This document shows positions 1 through 7,466 of a stretch of 64,000 nucleotides of DNA, in pieces. Source of the DNA: CAWACP01 sp963832965 (GTDB lineage Bacteria > Acidobacteriota > Terriglobia > Bryobacterales > Bryobacteraceae); the NCBI GenBank assembly GCA_963832965.1, contig CAWHVW010000003.1, positions 186,001 to 250,000 on the forward strand, given 5' to 3'. The translations under genes were made by a program, and so were the position numbers. The notes under the pieces were generated by a model that made no database searches, had not been told where the DNA came from, and saw only the letters and a program-made list of their open reading frames with translations. Each line of letters starts with the position of its first letter. The stretch's first letter is position 1.

Positions 1-173
1 CCCAGCAAGACAGGAACGGCGACCAGCAGCGCGGTGGACCTTGCCGTGAGGTGTAACTCCGTCCGGAACGCGGGCGCAAAAGCGCTGATCAGACCCCAGA
101 CGGCAAAGCACACTGTGAAGGAGGTTGTGCCCAGAGTCAGGTTCAGTGTTGCGCGATTGCCGCGGTCAGACAT
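1..173 (-). CDS. narK: NarK/NasA-type nitrate/nitrite MFS transporter, N-terminal part (cut by window edge)
   Basis: The ATG at 173 opens a frame that runs off the window; 57 residues are visible. They form a short polar N-terminus, a first membrane helix (residues about 13-35, with CFAVWGLISAFAP), a short hydrophilic loop (FRTELHL) and the start of a second helix (ALLVAVPVLLG). This layout is typical of the NarK/NasA branch of the major facilitator family, which imports nitrate or exchanges nitrate for nitrite. The start codon lies inside the last codons of the upstream ferredoxin frame (8-bp overlap, ATGTCTGA), so translation was probably coupled. The nitrate/NO neighbourhood agrees with the call. 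Only the N-terminus is seen, so another MFS subfamily cannot be excluded. Confidence 0.62.
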   Translation of the reverse strand, partial: MSDRGNRATLNLTLGTTSFTVCFAVWGLISAFAPAFRTELHLTARSTALLVAVPVLL

Positions 174-416
174 TGACTTCGAGCGATCGGTGGCCGGCAT
201 CGGAGCACCACTTCCCGCGTCGCGTGTCGCCCTCCAGTGGGACCCACGCCATCCGAATCGCGTCCGACTCGCAGACGCCTATGCAGTGCTCCTCGCTGCA
301 CTTGTCAGTATAGGATAATCGCCTGCCATTTCGAGGCACTGGGGCCCGCATGCCGCGGCGCACAACCCACAACCCGTGCACTTGTCAGAGTCGACGATTG
401 GAAGCCACTTAAACAT
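166..416 (-). pseudogene. small 2[4Fe-4S]-like ferredoxin, frameshifted
   Basis: The ATG at 416 begins MFKWLPIVDSDKCTGCGLC, a 4Fe-4S binding motif followed by AAACGPQCLEM. This frame meets a stop near 280 just after the segment GDYPILT. The expected second half (DKCSEEHCIGVC, then DAIRMAWVPLEGDTRRGKW) continues in a different frame and ends at 166. A single-base indel around 301-311 explains both halves, giving an original protein of about 83 residues. The second half keeps the 8-bp overlap with the transporter gene downstream, so its reading frame was functional until recently. The protein would have passed electrons to or from the membrane Fe-S protein encoded upstream. An assembly error at this one position is the main alternative to a true pseudogene. 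Confidence 0.7.
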
Positions 417-450
417 GTCTCCATCGTGAAGGAAAGGGCGCAGCGCGTCA

Positions 451-464
451 GTGACATAGGTCAC
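451..464. promoter_or_regulatory. candidate Crp/Fnr-family operator upstream of ferredoxin/narK
   Basis: GTGACATAGGTCAC is a perfect inverted repeat of GTGAC with a 4-base centre, which can also be read as GTGA-N6-TCAC. It lies between the stop of the NapH-like gene and the ferredoxin start, about 41 bases upstream of that ATG. The same architecture recurs at 2300-2313. The size and TGA core match the Crp/Fnr family, whose member is encoded at 2337-3041. Binding is inferred; no good -10 element was seen at the expected distance here. Confidence 0.5.
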
Positions 465-469
465 CGGGC

Positions 470-1516
470 TCAGGGATGCGCGAATTCGTTGGCATGCGGG
501 ATGAGTTCGAAATAGAGGTGGTCGGGCAGATTGGTATTCCAGTGACCGGTCGAGCGGGCGCAGATGTACGTTCCCACAAACAGGGTGGCAACTCCCGCTG
601 CCACAGCCCATGCCGGCACACGCTTGCGGCGGGGAGCTGAAAGAAACAACGCGCCCTCGGCGGGACACGCCGCGACGCACTGCATGCAGCCGATGCACTC
701 GGCGGATCGAATCGTGCTCAGGCGATCCACGGGTAAAACCGATGGACAAGCCCTCGCACATTTCGCACAATCGATACATAAACTCGCGTCGCGGCGAATG
801 CGCAACGGGCTAACCAGCGATGCCACACTCATCAGCGCGCCATAAGGGCAAAGGTAGCGGCACCAGAGGTTCTGAACAGCAATGGATCCGAGCGTGAGAA
901 CCGCAATTACGACGGCTCCAACCATGCCCAGATTGCGGAAGAAGTTGAGCATCTTTACGTCATCCACGATGCCGTAAGGGCTCTCGAGAAACTGGCGGGT
1001 CGCTGTGACAGACATGGAGCCGACAGCGTAAAGGAACAAAGCCAACAGGATGTATTTCAGGCTGCGCAAAGCAATGTCCAGGGCCCGCGGAAGGCGGAGA
1101 TTGCGTCGGAAGAGTTTACGTCCGAATCGCCAAAGGTACTCGCAGATTGTCCCCACCGGACATAACCAGCCGCAGAAACTCTTCCGAAATATCCAGGACG
1201 ATGCCAGAAATGCGATGAGAAGAAACGTCCCAGCCGGGTGAATCGCTGGCAGCCGACCGGTCAGCAGCAGAGTCTTCAGATTCATGAGCGAGGCGATGGG
1301 CAGCCATCCCTCGACACCCGAAGGACGGCCCATGCGGATCGAGCGCCCGCCGGTCTCGTAATAGCGTACGAAGAGATAGAACTGGATTCCGATCAAGACG
1401 TTCAGCAGCAGAAACGCGATCTGAAAGGCACGGCGCAGGGCTTGGGAATGTTCCGGGAGCGCACGTTTCCCAAGCTTCCTGGCACTCTTCGAGGTCGTCA
1501 GTTCAGTGACGGTCAC
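470..1516 (-). CDS. NapH/CcoG-like membrane iron-sulfur protein
   Basis: The protein has 348 residues from a GTG start at 1516, chosen because the hydrophobic N-terminus follows closely and it sits 13 bases after the preceding stop. About five membrane helices are visible (FQIAFLLLNVLIGIQFYLFV, GTFLLIAFLASSWIF, YILLALFLYAVGS, GMVGAVVIAVLTLGSIA, WAVAAGVATLFVGTYICA). Two CxxxCP motifs (CGWLCPVG and CRYLCPYG) lie at membrane boundaries, and two classic ferredoxin clusters (CIDCAKCARACP, CIGCMQCVAACP) lie near the C-terminus. This is the NapH/NosR/CcoG polyferredoxin layout, used to move electrons between the quinone pool and periplasmic or cytoplasmic partners. The small ferredoxin downstream is a natural partner. 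The exact terminal acceptor, whether a nitrate, nitrite or NO enzyme, is not encoded in view. Confidence 0.75.
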   Translation of the reverse strand: MTVTELTTSKSARKLGKRALPEHSQALRRAFQIAFLLLNVLIGIQFYLFVRYYETGGRSIRMGRPSGVEGWLPIASLMNLKTLLLTGRLPAIHPAGTFLLIAFLASSWIFRKSFCGWLCPVGTICEYLWRFGRKLFRRNLRLPRALDIALRSLKYILLALFLYAVGSMSVTATRQFLESPYGIVDDVKMLNFFRNLGMVGAVVIAVLTLGSIAVQNLWCRYLCPYGALMSVASLVSPLRIRRDASLCIDCAKCARACPSVLPVDRLSTIRSAECIGCMQCVAACPAEGALFLSAPRRKRVPAWAVAAGVATLFVGTYICARSTGHWNTNLPDHLYFELIPHANEFAHP

Positions 1517-1529
1517 GGCTGTTGTCCAG

Positions 1530-2252
1530 TCAGTACGCTTGTTCCATTTCGACGGCACGCGGGAACAGGATATTGTTCTCCAGATGAATGTGTTGATGAA
1601 GGTCGCGCTCGAACTCTTCAAGACCACGGTACAGCTCCAGGAATGTCGGGCAAGCTCCGCTCGGAGCCGTGTACCCATGCGAGAGCTCGCGGATCTGCGA
1701 AAGCAGGGCGTCGGCGTCGTCATGATCCGCCACCATGTTCGCGATCGGTCGCCGGACCGATCCAAAGAATGCCTCCGGTATTGGATTGCTGGTCAGAGTG
1801 GCCTGTTCCATCCGGGCAACATAGGGGAACAGCACCTGCTCCTCTTTGAGCATGTGCGTCGACAGTTCCTGTCCGATCGCCGTAAAGAGTGGTTCAATCT
1901 GATTGATCTCAGGGTGCAGCGGTCCGTGCTTTGCGGCGACTTTGGTCAGCAAAGACGCGATTCGCGGGGTCTCTCGTCGCACGAATGCGTGATGCGTTTC
2001 GACAATGTGAGCGATGAGATCACCCAGCGGTTTGTCGCCCCACTCTCCAACTTCCGGAGCCTAAGAATCGCGGCTTGCTGTCGCCAGGAGCTCCAGCACG
2101 CAATCCATATCAACATTGGCGTGTGAGCAGGCGTCACTCAGGGGCCTTTTGCCGCCGCAACAATAGTCGATCCCGAGCGATTCGAATACCCGGACGCTCG
2201 AAGGATTCTCAATTGCGATTTCCCGGACCGTTTTTTCAGTGATCGTCTGCAC
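1530..2252 (-). pseudogene. ric: RIC (ScdA/YtfE-type) iron-sulfur repair protein gene with an in-frame TAG
   Basis: The ATG at 2252 encodes a complete ScdA N-terminal (DUF542) domain: residues 4-45 include NPSSVRVFESLGIDYCCGGK with the Cys-Cys pair at 31-32. The frame stops at TAG (2063-2061) after 63 codons. In the same frame, with no indel, it resumes as APEVGEWGDKPLGDLIAHIV and continues through a hemerythrin-like di-iron domain (ETHHAF, HMLKEEQVLFPY, DHDDAD, HQHIHLENNILFPR) to 1530. Without the stop the protein would be about 240 residues, normal for RIC proteins, which repair Fe-S clusters damaged by NO or oxidants. One nonsense mutation, a split into two proteins, or readthrough could all explain it. 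A GTG at 1982 could start the second half alone. Confidence 0.8.
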
Positions 2253-2274
2253 TTTGCTTGCCTCCGGTTCGAGA

Positions 2275-2313
2275 ATAAGACGAGCAGACCTCTGAAGCAG
2301 TGACCAAAGTCAC
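2275..2313 (-). promoter_or_regulatory. candidate Crp/Fnr-activated promoter of the ric transcription unit
   Basis: GTGACCAAAGTCAC at 2300-2313 is a perfect GTGAC inverted repeat with a 4-base centre, flanked by A and T that extend the arms to six bases. About 29 bases downstream on the minus strand lies TCTTAT (2280-2275), a passable -10 element. This is close to the spacing of class II Crp/Fnr activation, where the site is centred near -41.5. The ATG of ric is about 54 bases from the palindrome centre. The same palindrome form occurs at 451-464. The regulator is encoded immediately upstream, so control by its product is a reasonable inference. Confidence 0.5.
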
Positions 2314-2336
2314 TTGCGGCTCGAATTGGTCGTTTT

Positions 2337-3041
2337 TCAGACGATGGATGCCAGATCGGCTTCCAGCCCCGCCTGGTCGAGAATGGTGACCTCGCGGCCG
2401 TTCATCTCAATGAAGCTCTGTGCCTGCAGCCGCGCGAGGTTGCGCGAGACCAGTTCCCGGACCGTCCCGATCTGAGCGGCGAGTTCCTGGTGGCTGGCGC
2501 TCAGCGAAAAGACCACGCCGCGCTCCGTTTGCCGGCCCTCCGTGCCAGCCTGACGCAATAGCCATGAGATCAAGCGATGCCGCACCGTCGTGAACGAAAG
2601 CTCTTCGATGATGCCCACCAGTCGGCGCAGCCGCGCCCCGACCACCTGCAACAGCTTGAGCGAGACCTCGGGTTTTTCCAGACAAATAGCGCGGAGATCA
2701 GTCCTGGATACGAACAGCATCTCGGCCGCCTCCACTGCCGAGGCCGACGCCGGATAGGTGCCTCCGTCAAACACGGGCAGTTCCGCCACCGACGCCCCTG
2801 GCCCTTCCACCGTGAGAACTTGTTCGCGCCCGTTGACCGAGGTCTTAAATATTCGGACACGGCCGGACACCACTATGTACAAGCCCGTGCATGATTCTCC
2901 CTCAGAGAACAGAATCTGACCGGTGGAGAACGACTGGATTCCACACCGGGCTGCCAGCGAGTTCAACTCTGCTTCGTCCAGAGCGGCAAACAGCGGCGTT
3001 GCCTTCAGTATTTGTCTGGGTGAGGTCGTGCCTTGAGGCAT
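2337..3041 (-). CDS. Crp/Fnr-family transcriptional regulator
   Basis: The protein has 234 residues from the ATG at 3041. Residues about 10-125 form a cyclic-nucleotide-binding-like sensory fold (ILFSEGESCTGLYIVVSGRVRIFK). A long dimer helix follows, then a winged helix ending in a recognition helix with IGTVRELVSRNLARLQ. The E-x-x-S-R pattern in that helix is like Fnr-type readers of TGA half-sites. No N-terminal cysteine cluster for oxygen sensing is visible, so a Dnr/NnrR-like NO sensor is more likely than a true Fnr. A longer TTG start at 3104 is unlikely because it falls inside the inserted IS element. The IS lies only 46 bases upstream, so native promoter sequence has probably been separated from the gene. 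Confidence 0.8.
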   Translation of the reverse strand: MPQGTTSPRQILKATPLFAALDEAELNSLAARCGIQSFSTGQILFSEGESCTGLYIVVSGRVRIFKTSVNGREQVLTVEGPGASVAELPVFDGGTYPASASAVEAAEMLFVSRTDLRAICLEKPEVSLKLLQVVGARLRRLVGIIEELSFTTVRHRLISWLLRQAGTEGRQTERGVVFSLSASHQELAAQIGTVRELVSRNLARLQAQSFIEMNGREVTILDQAGLEADLASIV

Positions 3042-3082
3042 GCTTCCATGATTCTCTCCCAAGTAGGGGACAGGAGTCACTG

Positions 3083-3087
3083 ACAAG
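3083..3087. repeat. target-site duplication, left copy (ACAAG)
   Basis: ACAAG directly abuts the TG terminus of the IS21-family element. An identical ACAAG follows the CA terminus at 5866-5870. A 5-bp duplication is within the range produced by IS21-family insertion. Confidence 0.85.
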
Positions 3088-3090
3088 TGC

Positions 3091-3210
3091 GGATTCCGGG
3101 GCAAGGCGAAAAGGATTCCGGGGTGAACGCGAAAAGCGTTCCGGGGCGAAGACGAACACGATTCCGGGCTGAAGGCGAACAGTGATTCCGGCGGGAAGGC
3201 GAACAGTTTT
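3091..3210. repeat. left-end tandem repeats of the IS21 element (5 copies)
   Basis: Five copies of a roughly 23-bp unit with core ATTCCGG...GCGAA are found, with cores starting at about 3093, 3115, 3138, 3161 and 3185 (spacing 22-24). They read inward from the left terminus. IS21-family transposases bind such multiple terminal repeats. The copies are degenerate, with the third having GTTCCGG. Confidence 0.85.
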
Positions 3211-3316
3211 CGTCCGACCCCGGAATGGCTTTCGCGATGCCCGGAATGGTTTTCACACAGGCAGAGCGGCGCTGGACATCATACCGGCACAATGAACCCT
3301 CCAAGGGGGAATCAGA

Positions 3317-4867
3317 GTGCCGGCCAGGAGACTGTCCATGCGGAAACTACGGGAGGTCCTGCGCCTCCGATTCGAACTCAAACTGGGCTACCAGCAGATC
3401 GGGCGAAGTTGCGCGATTGCGGTGAGCACCGTTCACAAGTACCTGAAACGCGCCGAAGCGGCGGGGGTGAGCTGGCCGCTGCCGGAAGACTGGGATGAGG
3501 CGCGGGTGGAAGCGGCCGTGTTCCCGCCGGCGCCGCCACCTGCGGTCGAGTCACAACCGGCGCGCACGCCACCGGATTTCGCCGCGATGCACGAGCAGTT
3601 GCGCAGCAACAAGTACGTGACCCTGCAACTGCTGTGGGAGGAATACCGGCAGGCCAGCCCGGACGGCTATCGCTACTCGCGCTTCTGTTATCTGTACCAG
3701 CGTTGGCGCGCGAAGCTCGACGTGGTGCTGCGGCAGGAACACAAAGCCGGGGAGAAGATGTTCGTCGATTGGGCCGGAGCGACGATTCCGGTGTACGACC
3801 GGCACACGGGCATTGCCTGGCAGGCGCCGTTCTTCGTTGCCGCTCTGGGCGCCAGCTCCTACACCTGGGCCGAGGCCACGCGCGACCAGCAGATGGAAGC
3901 GTGGCTGCGCGCCCACGTGCATGCGTTCGAATACTTCGGCGGGATTCCGGCGCTGGCGGTCCCGGATAATACCAAAACCGGTGTGACCAGGGCGCACCGT
4001 TACGATCCGGATCTGAACCCGACCTATTACAACTTCGCGCTGCACTGCGGTTTCGGCATCGTGCCCGCGCGCCCGCGAAAGCCTCGGGACAAAGCCGTCG
4101 TGGAAAATGCCGTGCAGCTCGCCCAGCGCTGGATCGTGGCAGCACTGCGCCATCATAAGTTCTTCTCGCTGGAAGAACTGAATGTGGCGATTCGCGAGCT
4201 GCTGGACAAGTTGAATCACCGGCCGTTCCGCAGGAAGGATGGAACGCGGGCGACGGTTTGGGAAACGATCGACAAACCGGCCCTGAAGCCATTGCCGATG
4301 GAACCCTTCGATCTCAGCGAGTGGTCGCGCGCCCGCGTCAACATCGACTATCACATAACCTTCGACGCGAACCTCTACAGCGTGCCCCATAACCTTGTGC
4401 ACGAACTGGTGGAGATTCGCTCCACGCCCACCACTGTCGAGATCCTGCACAAAGGCACGCGCGTCGCTTCGCACCTGCGCAGCCGCGGGCGCGGGCAGGC
4501 CGTCACCAATGACGAGCACCGCCCCAGGAGTCACCGCGCGCATCTGGAGTGGACACCTTCGCGCATGGTCCACTGGGCCGAAACCATCGGCCCCAGCACG
4601 GCTCGGTTGTTTGAGCGGATCATGAACGACAAGCCGCATCCGGAGATGGGTTATCGCGGGTGTCTGGGCATCATCCGGTTGGCGGAAAAATACTCCGCGC
4701 AGCGGGTGGAAGCGGCCTCCGAGCGTGCTCTGCTCACCGGCGCGTGCCGTTACAAAAGCGTCGAGTCGATCTTGCGAAACTCGCTCGATCAGGTACCCCC
4801 ATCTGCACCGCCGCCTGCTTCCACTCCACCGCACGACAACATCCGCGGGTCGGAATACTTCGAGTGA
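3317..4867 (+). CDS. istA: IS21-family transposase IstA
   Basis: The protein has 516 residues. An N-terminal helix-turn-helix (residues about 5-45, with GYQQIGRSCAIAVSTVHKYL) binds the terminal repeats. A retroviral-integrase-type DDE core follows, with likely catalytic residues D151 (FVDWAG), D217 (VPDNTK) and E263 (AVVENAV). The C-terminal portion resembles the Mu-transposase-like beta-barrel region. The frame is complete with no internal stops, so the enzyme may be active. istB begins 8 bases after the stop. Confidence 0.95.
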   Translation: MPARRLSMRKLREVLRLRFELKLGYQQIGRSCAIAVSTVHKYLKRAEAAGVSWPLPEDWDEARVEAAVFPPAPPPAVESQPARTPPDFAAMHEQLRSNKYVTLQLLWEEYRQASPDGYRYSRFCYLYQRWRAKLDVVLRQEHKAGEKMFVDWAGATIPVYDRHTGIAWQAPFFVAALGASSYTWAEATRDQQMEAWLRAHVHAFEYFGGIPALAVPDNTKTGVTRAHRYDPDLNPTYYNFALHCGFGIVPARPRKPRDKAVVENAVQLAQRWIVAALRHHKFFSLEELNVAIRELLDKLNHRPFRRKDGTRATVWETIDKPALKPLPMEPFDLSEWSRARVNIDYHITFDANLYSVPHNLVHELVEIRSTPTTVEILHKGTRVASHLRSRGRGQAVTNDEHRPRSHRAHLEWTPSRMVHWAETIGPSTARLFERIMNDKPHPEMGYRGCLGIIRLAEKYSAQRVEAASERALLTGACRYKSVESILRNSLDQVPPSAPPPASTPPHDNIRGSEYFE

Positions 4868-4875
4868 GGACCAAC

Positions 4876-5622
4876 ATGCTACAGGAACCAATGATGGAAA
4901 AACTGACGGCCATGCGGCTGCTGGGCATGGTGGACGCCTTGCAAGCGCAGGAACAGGATCCGGCATCGCGCGAGCTGAGCTTTCTGGAACGGCTCGGGTT
5001 GCTGATCGATCAGCAGTGGACGTGGCGCGAGAATCAGGCGCTGGCGCGGCGTTTGCACGCCGCCCGACTGAAGGGCGCTTCCGTCGAGGACATCGACTAC
5101 CGTACTTCGCGCGGACTGGATAAGAGCGTGATCCGCGCACTGGCGCAGAAGTCAGCGTGGGCCGCGCAGCACGAGAACATCTTTGTGCTCGGGCCGACCG
5201 GCGTTGGCAAGAGCTTCCTGGCCTGCGCTCTGGCACAGAAGGCCTGTCGCGACGGTTACTCGGCTCTCTATACGCGCGCCGCCGCTCTGTTTCGCGATCT
5301 CGCCATAGCGCGCGCCGATGGGAGTCTGCGCAGTTTGCTGGCGCGCCTGAGTCGCATCGACGTGCTGGTGATCGACGATTGGGCCATGGCTCCACTGGCG
5401 GAAACCGAGCGCCGTGACTTCTGGGAGATCTGCGAGGACCGTTATCAGACGCGCTCGACGATCCTGACTTCACAGCTTCCTGTCGCGCGCTGGCACGAAC
5501 AGATCGGCGATCCCACCGCCGCTGACGGCATTTTGGATCGTCTGGTTCATAATGCGCATCGCATCGAAATGCGCGGAGATTCCATGCGCAAGAAACGAAG
5601 CGGTGCACAGCCGCCGAGCTGA
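4876..5622 (+). CDS. istB: IS21-family helper ATPase IstB
   Basis: The protein has 248 residues from the ATG at 4876 (a TGAGGA ribosome-binding motif lies just upstream; earlier in-frame starts would overlap istA heavily). It is a DnaC-like AAA+ ATPase with Walker A GPTGVGKS at residues 106-113 and Walker B VLVIDDWA with D167. IstB assembles at the target DNA and stimulates IstA. The basic tail (MRKKRSG) is typical. The gene is intact. Confidence 0.95.
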   Translation: MLQEPMMEKLTAMRLLGMVDALQAQEQDPASRELSFLERLGLLIDQQWTWRENQALARRLHAARLKGASVEDIDYRTSRGLDKSVIRALAQKSAWAAQHENIFVLGPTGVGKSFLACALAQKACRDGYSALYTRAAALFRDLAIARADGSLRSLLARLSRIDVLVIDDWAMAPLAETERRDFWEICEDRYQTRSTILTSQLPVARWHEQIGDPTAADGILDRLVHNAHRIEMRGDSMRKKRSGAQPPS

Positions 5623-5792
5623 CGCTCGCCGGGTCTCTCCAGCGCTGAGGCGGGGACAAGGGCTGCGCCCCTTTCCCCGCACCCCTTTCTCCGCTTGCGG
5701 CATCGTGCCTGCGCTGCGCTCCGGTGGATTTTTCTTGACGAAGCCGAACACTTCCCGCACAATCGAAGTGCCAGCGTCGCTTCGCTCCGAGA

Positions 5793-5865
5793 ACTGTTCG
5801 CCTTCGGCCCGGAATGCCGTTCGCGTTCCCTCTGGAATCAGCGTTCGCCTTCGCCGGAATCCTCA
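5793..5865. repeat. right-end tandem repeats of the IS21 element (3 copies)
   Basis: Three inverted-orientation copies of the left-end unit are present, with CCGGAAT-type cores at 5809, 5832 and 5854 (spacing 22-23). The outermost one forms the terminus. The 170 bases between istB and these repeats contain no further gene that I can support. Confidence 0.85.
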
Positions 5866-5870
5866 ACAAG
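5866..5870. repeat. target-site duplication, right copy (ACAAG)
   Basis: This is identical to 3083-3087 and abuts the right terminus of the IS element. The interval 5871-5990 to the end of the relaxase gene shows no gene. Confidence 0.85.
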
Positions 5871-5990
5871 CCGGGCGCTTTTGAGAATTAGAAACTCGAA
5901 ATGCGTTTGCGTCGTTGAAGCATCCCTCACAGATGAAGCACGCGGACTTCAACAAACGATGCCGGGATACAGCCGTGGACGCATGTCGGT

Positions 5991-7466
5991 TCACAGCCCA
6001 TGATCGCGTGACGGGGAACGATCGCGTTCTCGTAGGCGTGACATCCCTTTGGTTTCGCGCTCGTGCTCCTGCTGCAATGTAGTCTCGCGCAGAGCGGCAC
6101 GATACTGGCCCAGCCAGCCGCCCCACTCGTCCTGTTCCGGGACGATGCCTTTCCTGATGAGTTGCTGTGCTGTTTGCCTCAGATGTGACCTGTTTCGCAG
6201 GATGGCCTCCGCCGGACCGAGATCCCGGACTTCAATTTCAGGGGAGCCGTCGACCATGAGTCTCCGCAGCCGGATAAAGGAGTTCGTCTGCAGACCGCCA
6301 CGATTCCTCAGCTCCTCCATTGCCGGCGTGTAGTAGATGTGGTACACACGAGCATCCGTGCTCTCCAGCATGAGGTAGCTGCGGCCGATTCCGCGAGAAT
6401 CCTCCTCCTCACCATGGACGAGCACCCTGCCTTCCACCGTCGTGATGTCCCGCCACTCAAGCGGAGCTATCGTGAGACGTTTATCGGACAAAGGGACGCC
6501 ATGTGCTGCCAGCATCTTCTGCCGGTCCCCCAGGCGCTGCATCGAGCGCAGGACGCTCTCGAAATCCCGGCGTACCCGCCACTCGCCATGCCCCGCCTGT
6601 TCCGCCAGCCCCATCCGCTGCAGCGCCATCAGACGCTCCCTGATGTGTTGCGGCCGGGTTCGGCCGCCGGAGTTGTCGACGGCGATACGGAAGGAACCCG
6701 ACTCGCCATTCTGAACATGGGCCCGATCGGCAGAACGCATGATCGCCCTGTCCAGAGAGGTAAACCGGAATTGCTGAACTTCACGGCGTTCCGCTGCTTC
6801 GGCATCCATCTGCATGCGATACCCGAGCTGCTGTGTGCACAGATCCCCGGCCACGTCCCGAATGCTCTGCCTGACGTCCTCCCGGCGAAACCGGACGGCT
6901 AGGCGCTCTTGATCGACACCGCGCAGCGCGACATGGACATGCGGATGTTCGGTGTTGTAGTGGGCCACTGCAACCCATTCGAGTTCAGCTCCTCCGAGAT
7001 CCCGGGCAACCCGACCCATCAACTCGCGAGTCAGAAGTTGCAGGTCGATCCGTTCGCCGAATTCGGGCGAAATGATGAGCTTCCACATGCGCTCGTCACC
7101 CGCCCCCTGCCAGGAGCCCAGGCGTTCCACGATGTCGACAGACTCGTTGTGACCATCGAAACCAGCGGGTCCGGAATCGACAGCCCGCGTCGCGCCTTCG
7201 CGGGCAACGTAGCGGCCGTGGGCTCTCCACTGTCCTTTCACTTTGTTGCGCGAATAAGTAACGCGGACCGCGCAACGCTGGTGAAATGGATGACTGGCCC
7301 GGCGAGGCGCCCCGCCCGAATGCCCGCGGGCTTTGGCTCTGCGGTGCATGCGCGCATAACGCATGACCGCTTTGAACGCCACCGGCCACGCCGATGTCTC
7401 GCCCGATCTGCCGGTCCGTGGCTTGCGCGGCCTGAGCCGGAATTCCCGTTCGTCATCGGTCGGCAT
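5991..7466 (-). CDS. relaxase (VirD2/TraI-like, DUF3363-type mobilization nuclease)
   Basis: The protein has 491 residues. The N-terminal half matches the relaxase family that carries DUF3363: VRVTYSRNKVKGQWRAHGRYVARE, an acidic GFDGHNE segment, SPEFGERIDL, and then the metal-binding motif HPHVHV with H174, H176 and H178 in VAHYNTEHPHVHV. It would nick one oriT strand and stay linked to the 5' end during transfer. The start ATG at 7466 overlaps the accessory gene by 14 bp, so the two genes form an operon. The C-terminus (about 270-491) is less conserved and may hold the DUF3363 region; the protein is shorter than many relatives. The catalytic tyrosine was not assigned. Confidence 0.82.
   Translation of the reverse strand: MPTDDEREFRLRPRKPRTGRSGETSAWPVAFKAVMRYARMHRRAKARGHSGGAPRRASHPFHQRCAVRVTYSRNKVKGQWRAHGRYVAREGATRAVDSGPAGFDGHNESVDIVERLGSWQGAGDERMWKLIISPEFGERIDLQLLTRELMGRVARDLGGAELEWVAVAHYNTEHPHVHVALRGVDQERLAVRFRREDVRQSIRDVAGDLCTQQLGYRMQMDAEAAERREVQQFRFTSLDRAIMRSADRAHVQNGESGSFRIAVDNSGGRTRPQHIRERLMALQRMGLAEQAGHGEWRVRRDFESVLRSMQRLGDRQKMLAAHGVPLSDKRLTIAPLEWRDITTVEGRVLVHGEEEDSRGIGRSYLMLESTDARVYHIYYTPAMEELRNRGGLQTNSFIRLRRLMVDGSPEIEVRDLGPAEAILRNRSHLRQTAQQLIRKGIVPEQDEWGGWLGQYRAALRETTLQQEHERETKGMSRLRERDRSPSRDHGL

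Larger units (their letters stand above)
3088..5865 (+). mobile_element. complete IS21-family insertion sequence (istA-istB)
   Basis: The element is 2778 bp, begins TGCGGATTCCGG and ends with the inverted equivalent (CCGGAATCCTCA), so its termini are TG...CA. It is flanked by the direct repeat ACAAG (3083-3087 and 5866-5870). Inside are istA and istB in the standard order, both open. Both ends carry tandem repeats of about 23 bp in inverted orientation, five on the left and three on the right; these are the multiple transposase-binding repeats known for IS21 elements. Intact genes and a perfect target duplication suggest recent insertion. It split the region upstream of the Crp/Fnr regulator from the mobilization genes to the right. 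Confidence 0.93.

Noticed and set aside
1506..1516. GTGACGGTCAC, resembling the proposed Crp/Fnr operators.
   Set aside because: The spacer is one base instead of four, and it overlaps the start codon of the NapH-like gene.
3042..3104. A longer N-terminus for the Crp/Fnr regulator from a TTG at 3104.
   Set aside because: That start lies inside the inserted IS element, so it cannot be the native one.
3091..3260. Regular 23-bp repeats that could suggest a CRISPR array.
   Set aside because: The units are directly adjacent without spacers, occur at both ends of an IS in inverted orientation, and have no cas genes nearby.
3551..5869. A 772-codon open frame antisense to the IS21 genes.
   Set aside because: It is the mirror of istA/istB in GC-rich DNA, has no recognisable domain and an Arg/Pro/Ala-rich composition.
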